Shown in pieces: positions 20,962 through 23,678 of a DNA stretch of 23,678 nt (position 1 is the first letter of the stretch; every line of letters begins with the position of its first letter). The position numbers and the translations under genes are program-made. The stretch is from ZC4RG17 sp036380875 (GTDB lineage Bacteria; Actinomycetota; Acidimicrobiia; Spongiisociales; ZC4RG35), in assembly GCA_036380875.1 (NCBI GenBank), contig DASVDX010000065.1, positions 1-23,678 on the forward strand, read 5' to 3'. The notes beneath the pieces are model-generated. The model was not told the DNA's origin. It saw only the letters and a program-made list of their open reading frames with translations, and did no database searches.

Positions 20962-21406
20962 GACGACACGAGGGGCACACTCCCTCGACCTCGATCTTGT
21001 GGCCGGTTTCCCGATAGCCGGCCCGGTCGGCGATCTTTCGTGCCAGGCGGCCGATCATCTCCTCGTCCTCGTCGGAGAGGGAGACATCCTCCACCGTTCC
21101 GCAGTCGACGCACACCACATGGTGGTGATGGCCCATCAGCCATTCGGCCAGCTCGTAGCGAGCGAGACCGTCGGCGTCGTGGTGCTTCTCCACCACTCCC
21201 GCCTCGTCCAGCACCGTGAGCGAGCGGTAGAGGGAAGAGAGCGGCACACCCCTCATCCGGCGATGCAGTTCGGCCGTCGACTCGGGCCCATCCACTCGTA
21301 CCAGAGCCGTCACCACCGAGCGCCGCCCGGTGGTGTAGCGGATGTTGTGCTCTTCGAGCCGTCTCCTGACGGCTTCGTGCAGTTCGGCGGTTCTCCGCTC
21401 CGGCAC
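20954..21406 (-). CDS. zur: Fur-family zinc uptake regulator
   Basis: A 150-residue regulator with an N-terminal winged helix (RYTTGRRSVVTALVRV ... SSLYRSLTVLDEAGVV) and a C-terminal dimer domain carrying HHHHVVCVDCGTVED and a closing CPSC. The two CxxC pairs make the structural zinc site, and the histidine run helps form the regulatory site, as in Zur and Fur. GTG at 21406 has AGGAGA at 21413-21418, a strong ribosome site and an exception to the leaderless habit. It is divergent from znuA, sharing a Fur/Zur-type box, so zinc is the likeliest signal; iron or manganese cannot be excluded from sequence alone. Confidence 0.85.
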   Translation of the reverse strand: MPERRTAELHEAVRRRLEEHNIRYTTGRRSVVTALVRVDGPESTAELHRRMRGVPLSSLYRSLTVLDEAGVVEKHHDADGLARYELAEWLMGHHHHVVCVDCGTVEDVSLSDEDEEMIGRLARKIADRAGYRETGHKIEVEGVCPSCRHD

Positions 21407-21441
21407 CGAGTTCTCCTGACGACGGGCAGTGCGTTCAGGTC

Positions 21442-21448
21442 TAGAATA
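21442..21448. promoter_or_regulatory. Overlapping divergent -10 elements of zur and znuA
   Basis: TAGAAT (21442-21447) on the plus strand and TATTCT (21448-21443) on the minus strand overlap almost fully. Both lie directly beside the Zur box, so one bound repressor would block both promoters. Confidence 0.4.
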
Positions 21449-21466
21449 ATAATGATTCTCATTTTC
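21448..21466. promoter_or_regulatory. Fur/Zur-type operator
   Basis: AATAATGATTCTCATTTTC matches the classic 19-bp Fur box GATAATGATAATCATTATC at 15 positions and has a core inverted repeat AATGA-TTC-TCATT. It sits in the 94-bp gap between zur and znuA, an AT-rich island in a GC-rich region. Repression of both directions when zinc is sufficient is expected. Confidence 0.8.
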
Positions 21467-21500
21467 GTGCCGACCTTCGTGTCATAGAGAGGCTCATTCC

Positions 21501-22424
21501 TTGTCGAGATGGTTGACGGCGATCTGCCTGGCGGTGGCCATGGCGGCGTGCGGAAACGGGGATGCCAGAAGCGACGGCATCACAGTGGTCGCCACCACTT
21601 CCATCCTGGGTGACGTCGTGTCCCAGGTGGTGGGCGACGCCGCCAGCGTGACCGTGCTGATGGAGCCGGGCGTGGATCCTCACGAGTTCTCCCCCTCGGC
21701 CCGCCAGGTGGCGGCTGTCCATTCGGCAGACCTGGTGGTCGCCAACGGCCTCCGACTGGAAGAAGGACTGGCGGGGACACTCGAGGCGGCGGCCGCCGAG
21801 GGCACGACCGTCCTGGAACTGGCTCCGGCGGTCGACCCGATCCCCTTCGGGTCCGAAGCCCACGATCACGGCCCCGACGGGCACGACCACGAAGGCGACG
21901 ACCCGCATTTCTACCTGGACCCGCTGCGGGTGGCCGAAGCGGTCGAGCTGATCGCGTCTGAGCTCCGGCGCATCGACCCGACCGTCGACTGGGAGGATCG
22001 CGCCCGCGCCTACGTCGAGGAACTCGAGGCGCTCGACCAGCAGATCACCGAACTGTTGGCGCCCATTCCGCCGGAGAAACGCAAGCTGATCACGAACCAC
22101 GATGCACTGGGGTACTTCGCCGACCGCTACGGCTTCGAGGTAGTGGCCTCGGTCGTTCCCGGGGGATCGACGATGGGCGAACCGAGCGCCGGCGAGCTCA
22201 GCGCCCTCGCCGAGGTCATCCGCCAGGAAGGCATCGAAGCGATATTCGCCGAGACCACCAGCCCGGCCGCCCTGGCAGAGGCCGTGGCCCGCGAGGTCGG
22301 CGACGAAGTCGCCGTCTACACCCTCTACACCGGTTCGTTGGGCCCTCCGGGGTCGGGAGCCGACACCTACGTTGGAATGATGCGAGCGAACGCGGCGACG
22401 ATCGCAGAAGCACTCGGGAGCTAG
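21501..22424 (+). CDS. znuA: Zinc-binding lipoprotein of ABC transporter
   Basis: A 307-residue cluster A-I substrate-binding protein. A signal sequence ends in the lipobox MAAC, with C17 as lipidation site. ITVVATTSILGDVVSQVVGD opens the fold. Metal ligands are H in DPHEFSPSARQV, H in GDDPHFYLDPLRV, and H in TNHDALGYFADRYG, with a late acidic ligand expected. A histidine/aspartate-rich loop (EAHDHGPDGHDHEGDD, about 113-128) is typical of zinc rather than manganese binders. TTG at 21501 has AGAGAGG 8 nt upstream. It is 3 nt before znuB and is controlled by the Zur box. Confidence 0.92.
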   Translation: MSRWLTAICLAVAMAACGNGDARSDGITVVATTSILGDVVSQVVGDAASVTVLMEPGVDPHEFSPSARQVAAVHSADLVVANGLRLEEGLAGTLEAAAAEGTTVLELAPAVDPIPFGSEAHDHGPDGHDHEGDDPHFYLDPLRVAEAVELIASELRRIDPTVDWEDRARAYVEELEALDQQITELLAPIPPEKRKLITNHDALGYFADRYGFEVVASVVPGGSTMGEPSAGELSALAEVIRQEGIEAIFAETTSPAALAEAVAREVGDEVAVYTLYTGSLGPPGSGADTYVGMMRANAATIAEALGS

Positions 22425-22427
22425 ATC

Positions 22428-23246
22428 GTGGATTGGTTGGCCGAACCCTTCTCACACGCCTTCATGCAGCGGGCGGCGGTGGCCGGGATCCTGGCCGCCG
22501 CCACCACCTCCCTCGTCGGGACGTGGGTCGTCATCAGAGGCCTCACCTTCATGGGCGACGCACTCGCCCATGGCGTTCTGCCGGGCATCGCCTTGGCGGT
22601 GCTGTGGGGGTTCGACCCGATGCTGGGAGCTGCGGCGTCGGCGATCCTCATGGTCCTCGGTATCAACGTCGTCCACCGCCATTCCCGGCTCAACGAGGAC
22701 GCCGGCATCGGCCTCCTGTTCGTGGGGATGCTGGCGTTGGGGGTGGTGATCATCTCCCGCACCCCCAGTTATACGGGAAGCCTCACCGGCATCCTGTTCG
22801 GCGATGCGCTGGCGGTGACGGCGCGGGACATCGTCTTTTTGGCCGGAACCCTCGTCGCCGTCACGATCACGACCGTCGTCTTCTACCGGTCGTTCCTGGT
22901 GCTGTCGTTCAACACCGACAAGGCGGAGATGCTCGGGCTGTATCCGAGAGCGGCTCACGTGGTGATGCTGGCTCTCGTGACGTTGGCGGTGGTCGCCTCT
23001 TTCCGAACGGTGGGCAGTCTGCTCGTCTTCGGGCTGCTGGTGGCGCCACCCGCCACCGCGTCGCTCTTGGTGAGGCGCGTGCCGGCGATGATGGCGGCAG
23101 GAGCCGCCTTGGGTGTCGCCGCGGTCGTGATCGGCTTGCTCGTCTCGTGGTACGCCGACACTGCAGCCTCGGCCACCATTGCCGCGGTCGCAGTGGCCGC
23201 CTTCTTCGTCGTGCTCTCCTTCCGGCCGGTGGCGAACCGACGCTGA
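22428..23246 (+). CDS. znuB: Zinc ABC transporter permease
   Basis: A 272-residue membrane protein with about eight or nine helices, of the ABC-3 metal permease family (PF00950). Recognisable blocks are FMQRAAVAGILAA, GTWVVIRGLTFMGDALAHGVLPGIAL, and TVGSLLVFGLLVAPPATASLLV, which contains the cytoplasmic coupling region near the C-terminus. GTG at 22428 begins 3 nt after znuA, so both are one transcript. Its ATPase partner is encoded on the other strand with zur. The stop (23244-23246) lies within the 5' arm of the possible leader structure of the next gene. Confidence 0.9.
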   Translation: MDWLAEPFSHAFMQRAAVAGILAAATTSLVGTWVVIRGLTFMGDALAHGVLPGIALAVLWGFDPMLGAAASAILMVLGINVVHRHSRLNEDAGIGLLFVGMLALGVVIISRTPSYTGSLTGILFGDALAVTARDIVFLAGTLVAVTITTVVFYRSFLVLSFNTDKAEMLGLYPRAAHVVMLALVTLAVVASFRTVGSLLVFGLLVAPPATASLLVRRVPAMMAAGAALGVAAVVIGLLVSWYADTAASATIAAVAVAAFFVVLSFRPVANRR

Positions 23247-23315
23247 CGGGGAAACCAGGCAAGGGCCGATAGCCCTATAGAGCCTCCCCGGCTCCGGCCC
23301 GACAGGTACGCCGTC
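23245..23315 (+). ncRNA. Possible structured leader before the Flp-type pilin gene
   Basis: The whole 69-nt gap can fold. GACGG (23245-23249) pairs with CCGTC (23311-23315), directly before the ATG. Alternatively GGGG (23248-23251) pairs with CCCC (23286-23289), then AGGC (23257-23260) with GCCT (23282-23285), and AGGGC (23262-23266) with GCCCT (23272-23276), leaving AAACC and ATAGA unpaired. No Shine-Dalgarno is seen before the pilin start. The GAAACC and AGAGCC segments loosely recall c-di-GMP-I riboswitches, but key conserved bases do not match. It could simply be the znuB terminator. Confidence 0.35.
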
Positions 23316-23678
23316 ATGAAAACTCCCCACTGCGATTTCCATCGTTTCTCGCCTTCTGAAAGAGGCGCTTCTCTCGTCGAGTATTCGTTGCTCGTCGTTT
23401 TCGTCGCCCTCATTGCGTGGGCAGCAATCGCCGCGGTCGGTGACGAAACCAGCGAGACATTCGAGGTCGCCGCGGCCTCGATCGGAGGCATCTCCGGCGA
23501 CGGTGTGGAAGCCGCCGGATCGGTCGACGCAGGAGCGGCGAACTCGGACGAGACCGAGGACCCGAGCGACGACAGCGACGGAGGTTCGACCGGTGGCGGC
23601 CCGGGATCCAGCGGAAACGGAAATCCGGGTGGTGCCAGCGGCGATTCCGGAAGCGGAAACGGCGGCAGCGGAAACGGC
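23316..23678 (+). CDS. Flp-type (class IVb) pilin-like protein, C-terminus cut by window edge
   Basis: 121 codons are visible. The leader is MKTPHCDFHRFSPSERG, followed by ASLVEYSLLVVFVALIAWAAIAAVG: a prepilin peptidase site G17/A18 with the required glutamate at +5 and tyrosine at +6, then a hydrophobic helix. This is the hallmark of Flp/Tad pilins, which polymerise into thin adhesive pili. Unusually for Flp pilins (normally 50-70 residues), the chain continues into an acidic Asp/Glu stretch and a Gly/Ser/Asn-rich repetitive tail (GSGNGG-type) that runs off the window. The ATG at 23316 has no Shine-Dalgarno. A long, flexible, surface-exposed extension is inferred. Confidence 0.82.
   Translation, partial: MKTPHCDFHRFSPSERGASLVEYSLLVVFVALIAWAAIAAVGDETSETFEVAAASIGGISGDGVEAAGSVDAGAANSDETEDPSDDSDGGSTGGGPGSSGNGNPGGASGDSGSGNGGSGNG

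Noticed and set aside
1..23678. CRISPR arrays, insertion sequences, prophage or integrase genes
   Set aside because: No repeat-spacer pattern, transposase, integrase or target-site duplication was seen; base composition is even throughout.

Overview
The window is GC-rich DNA with very dense gene packing, many GTG and TTG starts and frequent 1-26 nt overlaps. It looks like an actinobacterium. The evidence is a MshA-type mycothiol glycosyltransferase followed by a YbjN-family gene, an RsiG-type anti-sigma factor, a group II truncated haemoglobin, an Flp-type pilin and many apparently leaderless genes. Acidimicrobiia or a related deep lineage is my best guess, but this is an inference because no rRNA or marker phylogeny is available here.

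Layout. (1) 1-4572 is a respiratory block. On the minus strand are the start of a cytochrome b-like gene (cut by the window edge), a two-cluster 4Fe-4S ferredoxin and a four-helix membrane protein. Divergent on the plus strand is a three-gene set resembling cbb3 oxidase subunits N, O and P. Its CcoN-like member lacks nearly all histidine ligands for haem and copper, and its two c-type cytochromes share an almost identical N-terminal domain. (2) 4578-9304 is a run of mostly single genes: a glutaredoxin-like protein, a fused inositol-1-phosphate cytidylyltransferase/CDP-alcohol phosphotransferase, a cyclase-family hydrolase, a 28-residue membrane peptide, a SAM hydroxide adenosyltransferase and a Clp1-like P-loop protein. 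(3) 9305-9563 is non-coding, with an inverted repeat and four tandem DnaA-box-like 9-mers.

(4) 9564-13592 (minus) is a five-gene operon in the order RsiG-like, L-asparaginase, GNAT, MshA, YbjN. (5) 13651-15812 (minus) carries an M23 peptidase with coiled coil and a MoaD-like domain fused to a degenerate CdsA-like membrane domain. (6) 15907-20154 holds a hypothetical gene, a quinone oxidoreductase, an alpha/beta hydrolase-fold protein that has lost its catalytic residues, a glyoxalase-like protein, a small lipoprotein, a small membrane protein and a truncated haemoglobin. (7) 20158-23246 is a zinc-uptake divergon (zur-znuC against znuA-znuB) around a Fur/Zur-type box. (8) The right edge carries the start of an Flp-type pilin behind a potentially structured leader.

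The most unusual system is the respiratory block: a cofactor-poor CcoN-like membrane scaffold with two tethered cytochromes c, next to a cytochrome b/ferredoxin module. A window-wide regulatory signal also stands out: TANNNT -10 elements lie 6-11 nt before the start codon of about a dozen genes, most of which lack a good Shine-Dalgarno sequence.
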